A DNA stretch of 64,000 bases. It comes from Biomphalaria glabrata. Its lineage: Eukaryota; Mollusca; Gastropoda; Planorbidae. The notes below the pieces were generated by a model. The model was not told where the DNA came from. It did not search any database and saw nothing but the letters and a program-made list of their open reading frames with translations. A program made the position numbers and the translations under genes. Below are positions 48,201 through 57,851 of the stretch, in pieces. Location of the stretch: positions 1,357,501-1,421,500 of the forward strand of contig NC_074711.1 of assembly GCF_947242115.1 (NCBI RefSeq). The letters are read 5' to 3'. Position 1 is the stretch's first letter. Every line of letters begins with the position of its first letter.

Positions 48201-51200
48201 TTGTATATCCATGCAACATCTAAACTGGCTGGTCATTTTGTATGTGCTTTGGACTGTCATCTCAATGGTTCTAAGTTCAAACCCTGTGAGAGGTTTGGGC
48301 CTGGATGTAAAAATGTTAAACTTTAAAGAAACACCCAAAATTGTAAAACAAAGCAAACTATATCTTAAACTAACCTGGGCTTCAATGCCATCTAAAATTG
48401 ACCTGGGCTTCAATGCCATATAAACTGACCTGGGCTTCAATACCATCTAAAACTGACCTGGGCTTCAATGCCATGCATTCTGTCCATCATACGACTCTGT
48501 ATTTCTTGCTGTTGATGAGAAAGTTGCTTGATGGATTCAAAACATGAGCGGACATCAGCGCTTAACTTAGAAATAGAACTGTCACAACGAACTATCCTCC
48601 CTCGCAAGTCTGTTAGGGACTGAACATGGTGAACTTCCAAATTTTTCACAGCATTATTTGTTGTCACATGAGCAGTATCACGATTTTTTATGGATGATTC
48701 TAGAGCCTGTCATTATAATATATACAAAATTTGTAAATAAAATGAAAATTATAACAAGTTTAAACATTGACAAAACCAAATGTTACAGTAATGTAGAATT
48801 TTATTGATCTAGAGTTGCAGTATTTCAGTGATTTAATCATATAGATATATTTCATGCCAGGTTTTCTTAACTAAAAATAGTTTGATAGACATGCTGATTC
48901 CTTAAGAAAAAAAACAGTTTACAATGATACCAATCTTCAAATGTTACATCACTTACTGCTATGTCTCCATTTAGTTTGTTTACTACAGAAGTGATTGTAC
49001 GAATATGTTCCTGTAACAAAGCTCGAGCCTGCTTCTCTTCATTCCATGAACCTTGGGTAAAATTTAGGCTCTCAATCACATCCTCTTTAATCTTGAAGGC
49101 TTTGTCAATCAGAGCCTTAAGAATAATACAAAGTAACAGAATCAACTAGTGATTTAAATGTTAAAATAGCCAGTAGTGAAATTAAATGATATAGTAAATT
49201 ATACAAATAATAATAATACAAAGTAACAGAATCAACTAGTGATTTAAATGTTATAATAGCCAGTAGTGAAATTAAATGATATAGTAAATTAGACAAATAA
49301 TAATAATACAAAGTAACAGAATCAACTAGTGATTTAAATGTTAAAATAGCCAGTAGTGAAATTAAATGATATAGTAAATTAGACAAATAATAATAATACA
49401 AAGTAACAAAATCAACTAGTGATTTAAATGTTATAATAGCCAGTAGTGAAATGAAATGATATAGTAAATTATACTGAAGTTTATTTTTGTTACAACTTTA
49501 ATTTGTTTGGGGGTCGTAGTGGTAAAGTGCTTGGCTTCTGTACCGAGGGCTCTAAGGTTCAATTTCTAGTGAAGTTCATCATCTCGTGTGTCCTTTGAGT
49601 TTTGCCATAAGGGTTGCTGTTACAGTTCACATAACCAAATCTTATCCTGGTCAGCAGCTGTTCTTAGCAGAATATCAAGAGCGACACCGGTCCATTCTTT
49701 TACTTTATCCAGCCAGCTTTTTCTATGGAGGACACTTTCTTCATGCTCCCTCCAGTGTACCTTGAAGGATGACGTTTGACAGTGAATAATTACTTACAAT
49801 ACGACCAAACCAGCTCAGTTTTTGTCTCTTCACAGTATAGAGGAGTTTCTCATTTTTGCCAGCCAGAGTACAAACTCATTTTTTTTTTATATCTCATATC
49901 CAGCATTTTTCTGTATCTTTACTCTCAAAGACTTGAATTCTTCATTTAGCCTTAGCATTCAGTGTCCAACTTTCACAACCATAAAGGAGTACAGAGACCG
50001 CTGGCGGAGAAAACATTTTTAATTTTACTGGGAGGCTGATGTTTTTCCAGTTGGCTCATGGCCGCAGATGCCAAGCATAAATGGATTTTTATCTCTTTTA
50101 TTGATCTCCCATCTTTTGTTATGTTTGGCCTAGGTATTTATATGAGTCTACTTCTAATGTTTGACCATTCAACTGTATGAATCTCATACTATCTCCACAA
50201 CAAACTAGTATTATCATTTTTTCTGCACTTATTTCCATGCCAACTGCTCTAGCTGCAGCATTCAGTTTGGAAGTAAGATTTTGTACCTGAACTGCATTTT
50301 CTCCATTCAAGTCTATATCATCTGCAAACCTAACATTGGAAATAGGCTGCTCATTTAGGGTCAAGCTAGCAGTAAATCCTTCTAGAGTTTCCTTCATAAT
50401 ATGCTTCAGAACTGGAGAGAATGGATGCTTGACACACTCCTATGAATGTCCTAAAACTTTCTTTAATTAGGTTGTTTAGAAGTGCTGAGCTATTCTCATT
50501 TTGGTGTAGGGCTTTGATAACATCGATAATGTTTTTATCTATATTAAACTCCCTCATTACTTGCTCAAAGCTTTTTTTTTAAGTCTATGATGTTGTGTAC
50601 CAGTTTCTTTTGGTGTTGAAGGCATTTTTCATTTTACAGTCTGATATAAAATTTTTGTTCAACAATGCTTCTATCTGCTCTGAATCTTGCCTGTTCTTTG
50701 GAAAGGACCTTCTCTGCTTTTTTCTAGAGTCTGGTGAGAATTATTAGCATTATCTTGCTTGGATGAAGATAAAGATTAGGATTTTGAAATTCTGAGTCTA
50801 CCAAAATAATGGGTGCATGACACCCTCATCAACCATCAGCTATGGCCTTTATATCATCTGTCCCATGGATTGCAAGGTCTGAAAGGGGTACTTTACTTAC
50901 TAACTATTTAAATTTGACCATCAACAACATGATGAAATAATTTTTTGTTCACTTAATGATTTATAAATATAGCCTTTGTGTTACAATACATTTATAGACA
51001 TTATTTTATTTGTTTTTTGTTACAAGATTACAAACAGCTATTTAACTTTATGTTCCAAAGACAATGTGTGAAAATAAAAGACAGAAAGTGAGACAACATA
51101 CCTGCGTGTTCCGTTCTTGCATAGAAAGTCTGTCTTCAATGCTGTCTATTCTGGAAGGTAGATCATTTCTAACTGGCACAATTTCAGTGATCTGTCTTGG

Positions 51201-51323
51201 CTGCTGCTGCTGCTGGTCTGCTGTTAAAAGCTGTCTGGGGCTTCCAACAGAGATGGCATTGTACTCATGAGTTGTGTCCCAAGGGGCTCTAAGAATAGGA
51301 AGGTTGGCCCTACGCAGCGACAT
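45258..51323 (-). CDS. FAM81A: FAM81-family coiled-coil protein, complete gene
   Basis: Six coding exons: 51102-51323, 48957-49115, 48458-48706, 47130-47372, 46550-46660 and 45258-45473, giving 399 codons plus TAA (human FAM81A is about 368). Every exon is a multiple of three and every junction is phase 0. Diagnostic matches to vertebrate FAM81A: start MSLRR (human MHLRR), DKAFKIKEDVIESL, LLQEHIRTITSVVNKLN, SLTDLRGRIVRCDSSISKLS, a long heptad region, and a C-terminal end with EGFSTVHESISNM and LEDQLRKEIGQLRK. The protein is nearly all coiled coil, with no signal peptide or membrane segment seen. Mammalian FAM81A has been reported in the postsynaptic density and FAM81B in ciliated or sperm cells; the snail role is unknown. 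Exon 1 has a five-Gln run from a GCT/CAG repeat. Vertebrates have two paralogues (A and B); this looks like the single invertebrate form. Confidence 0.93.
45620..45712 (-). mobile_element. LINE family A 3' tail, very short copy
   Basis: ATCTTATCTTATATGATACA then GACGTTACTTC on the plus strand, ending at ATGCATTTAGTCATGCAT. In the last FAM81 intron. Confidence 0.7.
45975..46270 (-). mobile_element. LINE family B 3' fragment in a FAM81 intron
   Basis: The minus strand reads GRQRKRWEDNI.EWTGV then KAKDREEWRKTVDKSCVVPQ, the usual last residues of RTE/endonuclease-RT LINE ORFs. The upstream part is decayed. Confidence 0.7.
46781..47049 (-). mobile_element. tRNA-derived SINE family 1, full-length-looking copy
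   Basis: The minus strand starts GGCGCAGTGGCTGAGCAGTA (box A) and has CCCGGGTTCGAATCCTGGTG (box B). A body with GTGCTGGTCACATGACACCC follows, ending in CCACAAGGTCTGAAAG. It lies in a FAM81 intron in the sense orientation. Confidence 0.85.
47407..47846 (-). mobile_element. SINE family 1, second copy, split by a LINE 3' end
   Basis: Head with box A/B-like sequence at about 47770-47846, tail at 47407-47425. Between the two parts (47426-47599) lies a LINE family A 3' end flanked by GACCTT on both sides (47420-47425, 47600-47605), consistent with target duplication. The SINE tail begins about 35 nt from the acceptor of FAM81 exon 47130-47372. Confidence 0.8.
47426..47599 (-). mobile_element. LINE family A 3' end nested in a SINE
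   Basis: Carries the tail CTTATCTTAGAAAATACAGA and the conserved C-terminal coding stretch to ATAGCACTAAGGAAG. Younger than the SINE it interrupts. Confidence 0.8.
48370..48470. repeat. 28-bp tandem repeat made from a FAM81 splice donor, 4 copies
   Basis: The exon end and donor GCATTGAAGCCCAG|GTCAGT occurs four times, with CAG|GT boundaries near 48457, 48429, 48402 and 48374 (spacing 27-28 nt). The first donor in transcript order (exon ending at 48458) keeps the reading frame into exon 47130-47372; the next one would extend the exon into an in-frame TGA. Confidence 0.9.
49116..49478. repeat. 90-bp tandem repeat, 4 copies, abutting a FAM81 acceptor
   Basis: GAATAATACAAAGTAACAGA recurs at 49121, 49211, 49301 and 49391. 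It begins within six bases of the acceptor of exon 48957-49115. Copies 2 and 4 share TTATAATAGCC and copies 1 and 3 share TTAAAATAGCC. Confidence 0.95.
49502..49575 (+). mobile_element. tRNA-like SINE head
   Basis: GTCGTAGTGGTAAAGTGCTT (box A) and AAGGTTCAATTTCTAG (weak box B) on the plus strand, between the 90-bp array and a LINE family B copy. Confidence 0.55.
49580..50765 (-). mobile_element. LINE family B, reverse-transcriptase half, decayed
   Basis: In minus-strand order: EQARFRADRSIVEQ, LVHNIIDLKK, REFNIDKNIIDVIKALHQNE, ISNVRFADDIDLNGE (the catalytic ADD, near 50308-50337), AARAVGMEISAEK, LNGQTLEVDSYKYLG, LYGCESWTLNAKAK, and LLYTVKRQKLSWFG then QGTLEGA near 49760. This is the standard endonuclease-RT (RTE-like) invertebrate LINE. 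At least several frameshifts and stops separate the pieces. It lies in the first FAM81 intron, in sense orientation. Confidence 0.85.
50778..50895 (+). mobile_element. SINE family 1, 5'-truncated copy in opposite orientation
   Basis: GGGTGCATGACACCCTCATC through TGCAAGGTCTGAAAGGGGTA is the 3' half of the SINE at 46781-47049, here on the plus strand. Confidence 0.7.
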
Positions 51324-52860
51324 GTTGTCAGCTACTGTTATACCAATCTGCAAAAAAAAATTTACAATTCATTTGTGGATAATGTTTACTGCCATTAGAT
51401 AATTTATATTTAAAATTATCAATGCAAGAAAACATCAGCGTGATCAATACTTAAACTAGCTAAGTAAAGCTTTTTATAAGCTTTTCATTTGATTTCAGCT
51501 TGTTTTTTTTTTATGTTTTAACACTTCCATATTTTCTAACATCTTAAGACATAATAGCTTTACAAAAAAATCCATGAAAAAAATTAATACCCAGGCTAGT
51601 GAACACTGAAGGTCTGAGTCTGATACGAATCAAGATTCATCATTGATAGCCTACTGGCCCACATAATTGATTATGGGTTAAAAAGGGAAACTGTACATTT
51701 AAAAGACTACAAATCTTTTTTTGGTATAAGAATTTTAAGGATTGATTTAAAATCTAAAGCAGGTATTATAACTAAAATTAAGTGGAAATAAAAGCAAATA
51801 AATCAAACAATTTTAATCTGAGAAAAAAAATGGGAGGAAGTTATTTCACATATAAAAAAACACACATTTGTATGCCTATTTGTTACATAGACAAATAGTC
51901 TATGTAAGGATACACTGTAATATACATTTTTTTTAAAACAGTTTTTTAAAACCTAAATTGCATATACTTATGCAACATAAAAAAACATCTTAAAATTATT
52001 CTTAATATTCAATGTAAAACGGTATTCATGATGTTATTGTCATTGTTATGGTTAGCATTAACTCATTAAGTAAGAATAAAGTGTAAACTTTATTGTAAAT
52101 AAACTAAGACAAGAGTGGTACATACAACCTATTGGCATCCCTATATTTATTTATAGGTAAGATTCATACACTGCATAAATCTTTATTCTTTTATTTCTAT
52201 AGTCTATAGATTTACTACGATGATCGTCTATGTGACAATGTCTATGTAAAGTATGTAAAATAATTTTTTTTATTTTAAAATGTGATTATTATGAAGGCAT
52301 CTTATTTTGAATAATTTTATAATAGACGTACATTCAACAAATGCAGAGCTAGTGAAAACAGTTGAACTATTATTGAAAGAACATATTAGGCATTTATCTT
52401 TTAACTTTGGAAAGAGAATGAGAAATCCGAATTATCTTTATGTTGCTTAGTTCACCACCACCGCCATTTGTAAACATTTGCTGAGATCTCGAGATCTCTA
52501 CGTGACTTTAAATTGGAAAGTCTAAATTGTAAAAGATAGAAATTAAGTGATAATTTAATAGATATATTCGATATTCGTTGCCTTTTTGAAAGCGGTCTCT
52601 TTAGATAAAAACCGTGTTTTGTGCTATCTTTCTGTATGTCCGTCTATCTGTCACATGTACATCTAGATGTATATTCCAAAAAATAAAACCGCTACTTAAA
52701 ATTAAATTTTACCATCGTGGTAATAGGCATATCGTGCTAAAGTAAACAGCAGTGACTTATTTATTTTATGCAAACTTATTTTTTGTAGACTCTATCTATA
52801 TTTGTATCCCGTTTTTAAGATAAGCTTACCATGTACATTTCACCGACGTCGTTGATAAAA
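51324..52860 (-). promoter_or_regulatory. FAM81 5' region: candidate leader-exon donor and YY1-like motif
   Basis: The first coding exon has a good acceptor (poly-T then GCAG) at 51348, so a 5' UTR exon lies upstream. A strong donor, CATG followed by GTAAGC, sits at 52829/52830 on the minus strand. Joined to 51347 it puts an extra ATG in frame (MYMIGITVADN before MSLRR). A YY1-like CAAATGGCGG is on the minus strand at 52461-52470, which would instead suggest a start site nearer 52.5 kb. The two clues do not agree; MSLRR remains the preferred start because it matches vertebrate FAM81A. Confidence 0.35.
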
Positions 52861-52984
52861 TAAATAAAAAAACTCAACAAAAATAATTCCCCAACAGCAT
52901 ACAACAAAAATTAAATCTAGTAAATATGCCTATTATATTGATTTAAAATTAATTGACTCGAGTGGAGTATTTTAGTATTTTATA

Positions 52985-53150
52985 GCAGGAACTTTTTCGC
53001 CAAAGGGGCGAATTCTACAGGACATAGGCCTATATAGGGCAATCTAGTAGGGGGGCAGGAGACATTTTCGTTGTCCATTATAAGATACACTGAAGCCACG
53101 TATAAGCGTGGCACGAAGCATTTCAAAATGGACCCCAATAGTTAGGAGAA
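52985..53150 (+). mobile_element. Decayed LINE family B C-terminal fragment
   Basis: Reads as scraps of the same C-terminal pattern as 41165 (GGGGCGAATTCTACAGGACA, then GCGTGGCACGAAGCATTTCA against GCAACATGAAGCGCTTCAAA). Confidence 0.45.
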
Positions 53151-53334
53151 AAAAACAACAACAACAACAAAGGATAGGCTCACATTGAGGACAATGGTAT
53201 GGGAGGAGTTCTAAATCTCAGATTCACGCCAGAAAAAAAAAAATTACTGAAAACACTGCAGCGTCTGGTAATTACAAAATACACATACTATGCCTAGCTT
53301 GAGACTTTGTATATCAAGGATTGTCATCAATAAT

Positions 53335-54340
53335 AATAAGGCATGTCTTCGAGTCCGAAGATTAGTGAGGAATACACTATTTCCCGTGGCTGCGCAGCAA
53401 GTCACTTGAGAACTCGCAAAGGGAAAAGATCATACTCTCGTGGAGTAAAAATGCCACAGCAGGCAGAAGAATCACTTCACATATGTCTATCTAAATACGC
53501 CTACGTTTAAGCACGCGTACACAGTTCTATATTAAAATTTTTAAAAAGTTTTTTTTTTTTTTTTTGAGAAGTCAACATTCTTTACTATGACCTTGGTCTG
53601 TAGATTTCTTTTTCTTCATAGACCTAACTGTCCTTAGAGTTGAGTCTAAGACTCTTGGAACTCTAGGCCTATGGAAGTTTGCCTTCATCTGTCTGTCTGG
53701 ACAAACTTCTGGCTGGGAAAGATCAAAGCAGATGCAAATTATTACATCTCTATTACCGATGGCTTGTATCCCAGAACGCTCGGATTAGAAGCGAGGTCAA
53801 AGGCAGAGCACACCGGGGAAACTCCTTCGATTCCTTCTCTGTACCACATCAGCCGTCTAGGTGTCCGCCATAAAAAAACAGCAACAGCCTCACGAGGAAC
53901 AGTGTGTGGATAGTAACATGTTTGTTGGGGCTTTCCTCCATCCCCGCCAGTGCAATGAACTCAATTCCAAGCGGGGGTTCTTATTAGCTTCTCTATTGGC
54001 CTAATCGTCTCCTCTAACGATTTTTTTCACCCGAGCGCTACGGTGAAGCTGAGAAGCATTGCCTAGGAGATGAAGCCATACAGATAATCGACCTCATTCA
54101 CCAATCGTAAACAAACAAAATTTAGCCACGTGATATTATTGATAAAACAATGGAAAAAAACTGTCACGTGACAGCCTGAGTGTAGGCCCTATTACGCAAT
54201 TCGTATAGAAGAGATAGATGTAGTAAATGTGTGAGCCACAGCTGCACATTAGGATACAGGCCCATTTTTTTTCGATTGCAATGTGGCATTGAGCGTCGTG
54301 TAATTTGGCCTATATATGATGAGTTACACTATACGTCTTG
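53335..54340. other. Unassigned repeat-like, GC-richer intergenic DNA
   Basis: From 53345 (GTCTTCGAGTCCGAAGATTA) to about 54000 the composition is richer in GC and CpG than its surroundings, with short open frames but no domain. It looks like dispersed repeat rather than gene. Confidence 0.4.
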
Positions 54341-54501
54341 GCGCCAGTGGCGTAGCAAGGTACCAGTGAGCCCGGGTTCAAGAACATCTTGGTGGGCCCC
54401 CCTCCAGCCAATAAGACAAATTTAGTGTGTGACGAAAACGAGTAATCAAAATGTAAAGACATTCCAATGTAAAGATAGTACCTTATTTAAAAAAAAAAGT
54501 A

Positions 54502-55125
54502 ATTCGATTGGATGGTTTAAAGGTCATACGATGTGAATGTGTGGGCATTGCACCGTACTGGTTTCAAAAACAACCACCGCTAGAAAAGAAAAAACAAACA
54601 AACAAACTTCGATTGGATATTTTTGAGGTCATACGATGTGAATGTGTGGACATTGTATCGTATTGGTTTCAAAAACAACCATCGCTAGAAAAGAATAAAC
54701 AAACAAACAAACTTCGATTGGATATTTTTGAGGTCATACGATGTGAATGTGTGGGCATTGTATCGTATTGGTTTCAAAAACAACCACCGCTAGAAAAGAA
54801 TAAACAAACAAACAAACTTCGATTGGATATTTTTGAGGTCATGCGATGTGAATGTGTGGGCATTGTATCGTATTGGTTTCAAAATCAACCACCGCTAGAA
54901 AAGAAAAAAAACAAACAAACAAACTTCGATTGGATATTTTTGAGGTCATACGATGTGAATGTGTGGGCATTGTATCGTATTGGTTTCAAAATCAACCACC
55001 GCTAGAAAAGAAAAAACAAACAAACAAACTTCGATTGGATAGTTTTGAGGTCATACGATGTGAATGTGTGGGCATTGCACCGTATTGGTTTCAAAATCAA
55101 CCACCGCTTGAATCCGCTGTCAGAT
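54502..55125. repeat. 105-bp tandem repeat, 6 copies, inside the hAT element
   Basis: Units start at TTCGATTGGAT near 54503, 54608, 54713, 54818, 54925 and 55030. The unit is a multiple of three, so it reads open for long stretches (VIRCECVGIVSYWFQ); one 107-nt unit breaks that frame. No domain is recognised, so I treat it as satellite. Confidence 0.93.
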
Positions 55126-56508
55126 TAATTTAAATCGGCACTCGCTGAACCTCCAAGAAAACATTTAACATTTATATTTCATTTGTCCTTGACAAAAATT
55201 GTTTAGTATGGGGATCGCACCCAGGACTTGCGTGTCAACAACCAGTCATTCTAATATGTGCAGCATTTTGTTTTTGAAATAAATGATTCCGTGTTTTTCA
55301 ATACCTAGATCTGCATGTGTCTAACGTGTTGGTTCTAGAATCTATTTTAGTTCTTTTCTGTTCTGAAACAGATATTCAAAATATTGTTAAGTCTGAGTTA
55401 GTGCTTTTGAAGATTTTGGAGATAAAGGCCTCATGACCAATCTACCCGCTGTCTCGCGCCTCCAGCCCCGCTCCCCACCTCCGAGGTGCTGTCGGTGATA
55501 ACGTTTAGAAGCTGAAAGTGTAGGACAAAAGGTTGGTTGCCACCTAGAGCTAACGAGTTCCTCCTGCCCGAGGGAGAAGGAAAACTCAGAATTCAAACCT
55601 CTGCTGCCTCCAGATATATATGATTTTTAGATCAAGACATATTTGATATGAGATACAGTCCGCGCTTTTTTTTTCCCTCGGCGCTATTTTAAAGACACCA
55701 TTTTGTCAGCGCTACTTTGTTGTACGAAATTTTGGCATGTAACCCAATTTCAGTTATGTGTGCGTCTTAAAACAAGATTAATGCTAGGCAGTTCTATTTA
55801 TTATTCAAGTATTTGTTCGTCCATCCTCGGTATGAGCGTGAATAGAACACGTAATGTTGCTGTCTCTTTGTTTAAAGTCTAAAACTATAAAATCATATAG
55901 GTCATGTTCACGTCGGATCTATTCAGACAAGGGTTAACAGGCAGGACCTTTTGCTTGGATTGTAAGGTATCGCAGCTGTGCCGGATTTAAGGGATGACAG
56001 AATAGAGACACTTTGAGAAGAAGACTCGACGACCATTTTCCCTGTAAATAAATGTTTTAACGGTTTACTAAAGCGATATCCAGTTCGTTAAAGAGCGTAT
56101 GAAAAGCTGTGCGGACTCGCATGTGTGTTATAACTCTTGATTGGAGCATAACAATTTATCCAATGTGATAGCAGTCTGGGTGAAAGCACAAACATTAGAG
56201 ACTGAATTAGACAGCTTAAGGGACCATAAAGACAGGCTCGAGCTAAATGGGAGATAGCATAAATACGGCATGGTGTTGGACCGAATTAATGTTGGAAATC
56301 AAGTGTCAGTGCTTTTTGTGACTGACTTAGAGACAGTATTATAAGCGCACCTTCTTAAAAGAACGGGATAAAACGATATTATTAATTAATATCTATTCGT
56401 TTTAAGACACATTAGGAAGTAGTATGTAAGCATGTAGTTTAAATATTGGACTATTAGTGTTAGGTTAAATTTTAATTTAGGTGATGGCCAGAGACGGTAG
56501 ATCTATAC

Positions 56509-56728
56509 GACGTAACCACTGCCTGCTACACAAGTAAATATCACACCAGTATTGTGAGGACTATAGGACGTAACCACTGCCTGATACACAAGTAAATATC
56601 ACACCAGTATTGTGAGGACTATAGGACGTAACCACTGCCTGCTACACAAGTAAATATCACACTAGTACTACCAGGACTATAGGACGTAACCACTGCCTAC
56701 TACACAAGTAAATATCACACTAGTACTC
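56509..56728. repeat. 58-bp tandem repeat, 4 copies, inside the hAT element
   Basis: GACGTAACCACTGCCTGCTA recurs at 56509, 56567, 56625 and 56683. It runs straight into the second copy of the element's left-end sequence. Confidence 0.93.
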
Positions 56729-57392
56729 CGGGTTCAAGAACATCTTGAAGGGCTTTTCTCCAGCTAATAAGACAAATTTAGTTTGTGACAAAAAATGAGT
56801 AATCTAAATGTAAAGACATTACGACTTAAAAGTGTTTCAAATGAACAAACAAATGTTCTTCCTAAGTTCTAATGTGGGTCCCAACTGGCCTTGAGCCATG
56901 GGCCCAAGCGTAATGAGCTCCTTCGCGCCATGGTTGCTAAGCCACAGCTGTGGGCCCCTATTGCTTGTGGGCCCGGGCTCATTGAACCCCTTCACGCCAT
57001 GGATGCTACGCCACTGCTTGGCGCACATAACCAAAATAAGACGACATGGATGCAACTTGTGTTTTGGACTAGACCTATGTCGTTGGTCTTACACATTGAT
57101 ACTTTAGGCCAGGCCTACATACTTGCACACATTTGAAAGCGTTGTCGATTTACCCATTTTTTTGTTTACAACGGTTACAACAAAAATGTAGAGTGGTTCA
57201 GATCGTGACCTCCAGATCGAGTCAGTGTTGTTCAGATGCGTATGAGAAATAATTAGGCTCAACTAAACAAGAAGTGATTTTAAACCAGCACCATAATGTC
57301 TTCTTGGACTACTAAAATTCACATGTACAATGGACCGAAGACATGAAAAAAAAACAACAGCAACGAAAAAAACAACAACACTTAAATAAGAT

Positions 57393-57838
57393 CATCGTCA
57401 TCATCATCATCATCAAACTCCATTTGAGTGAGGGCTTGAGAGGCTCAAATCCTCTCTTGCAAAAGCCCTGGATAGAAACCCTGCTGTCTTGCGTAGTGCA
57501 TAAATGTCGCCATACAGGTCGAGAATTTTTGGTTTCCCAGACCTGTCGAGACGAGATCAGCAAGTCTGGGGCAGTCAAACAGAATATGAGGCACGGTTTC
57601 CTCTTCTTCCCCGCATCGAGGGCACCGTGAATCGAAATTTGGCCATAGCTGTGAGAAATATGAGCCAACAGGACAATGGCCTGTCCTGCACTGTGCTATA
57701 ATAGCTTGCTCAGGCCTGGACAGCCTCCACCACGGGGAAGTGCTGTCAGGGCGCCTATGCGCTCCCAGACTCCACGGGCTTTTTGGGACTTGTCCCAGCA
57801 CTCAAACCACTTTTCCATTTCTGTTTTTTGAATTATAG
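57393..57838 (-). mobile_element. Short non-autonomous retroposon, copy 2
   Basis: Flanked by a 13-bp target duplication ACTTAAATAAGAT (57380-57392 and 57839-57851). It is the same unit as 23317-23751: both share CAAAAAACAGAAATGG at the 5' end within a few bases and a (TGA)n 3' tail. The coding stretch is frame-shifted here (LSRPEQAIIAQCRTGHCPVG and CPRCGEEEETVPHILFDCPR remain). Confidence 0.85.
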
Positions 57839-57851
57839 ACTTAAATAAGAT

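Larger units (their letters stand above)
54345..57016. mobile_element. 2.67-kb non-autonomous hAT-type element with exact 8-bp target duplication
   Basis: Inverted termini CAGTGGCGTAGCA at both ends, flanked by CTTGGCGC (54337-54344 and 57017-57024). No transposase ORF was found. It carries a 105-bp array (54502-55122), a 58-bp array (56509-56728), a weak SINE-like segment (about 55200-55270) and an internal repeat of its own left end: CCGGGTTCAAGAACATCTTG at about 54373 recurs at about 56729. Confidence 0.88.

Noticed and set aside
49117-49401. 94-codon frame with repeated YYYYLSNLLYHLISLL on the minus strand
   Set aside because: Comes from the intronic 90-bp array and crosses no splice-supported exon.
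53671-53913. Two overlapping plus-strand frames of 80 and 64 codons
   Set aside because: No domain or splice context; the surrounding sequence looks like an unassigned interspersed repeat.
54508-55133. Open frames with repeated VIRCECVGIVSYWFQ
   Set aside because: A 105-bp satellite inside a non-autonomous hAT. The frame changes at the 107-nt unit, and no relatives or domain are recognised.
55387-55620. 69-codon minus-strand frame in a GC-richer patch inside the hAT element
   Set aside because: No domain, lies within mobile DNA, and looks like dispersed repeat rather than a gene.
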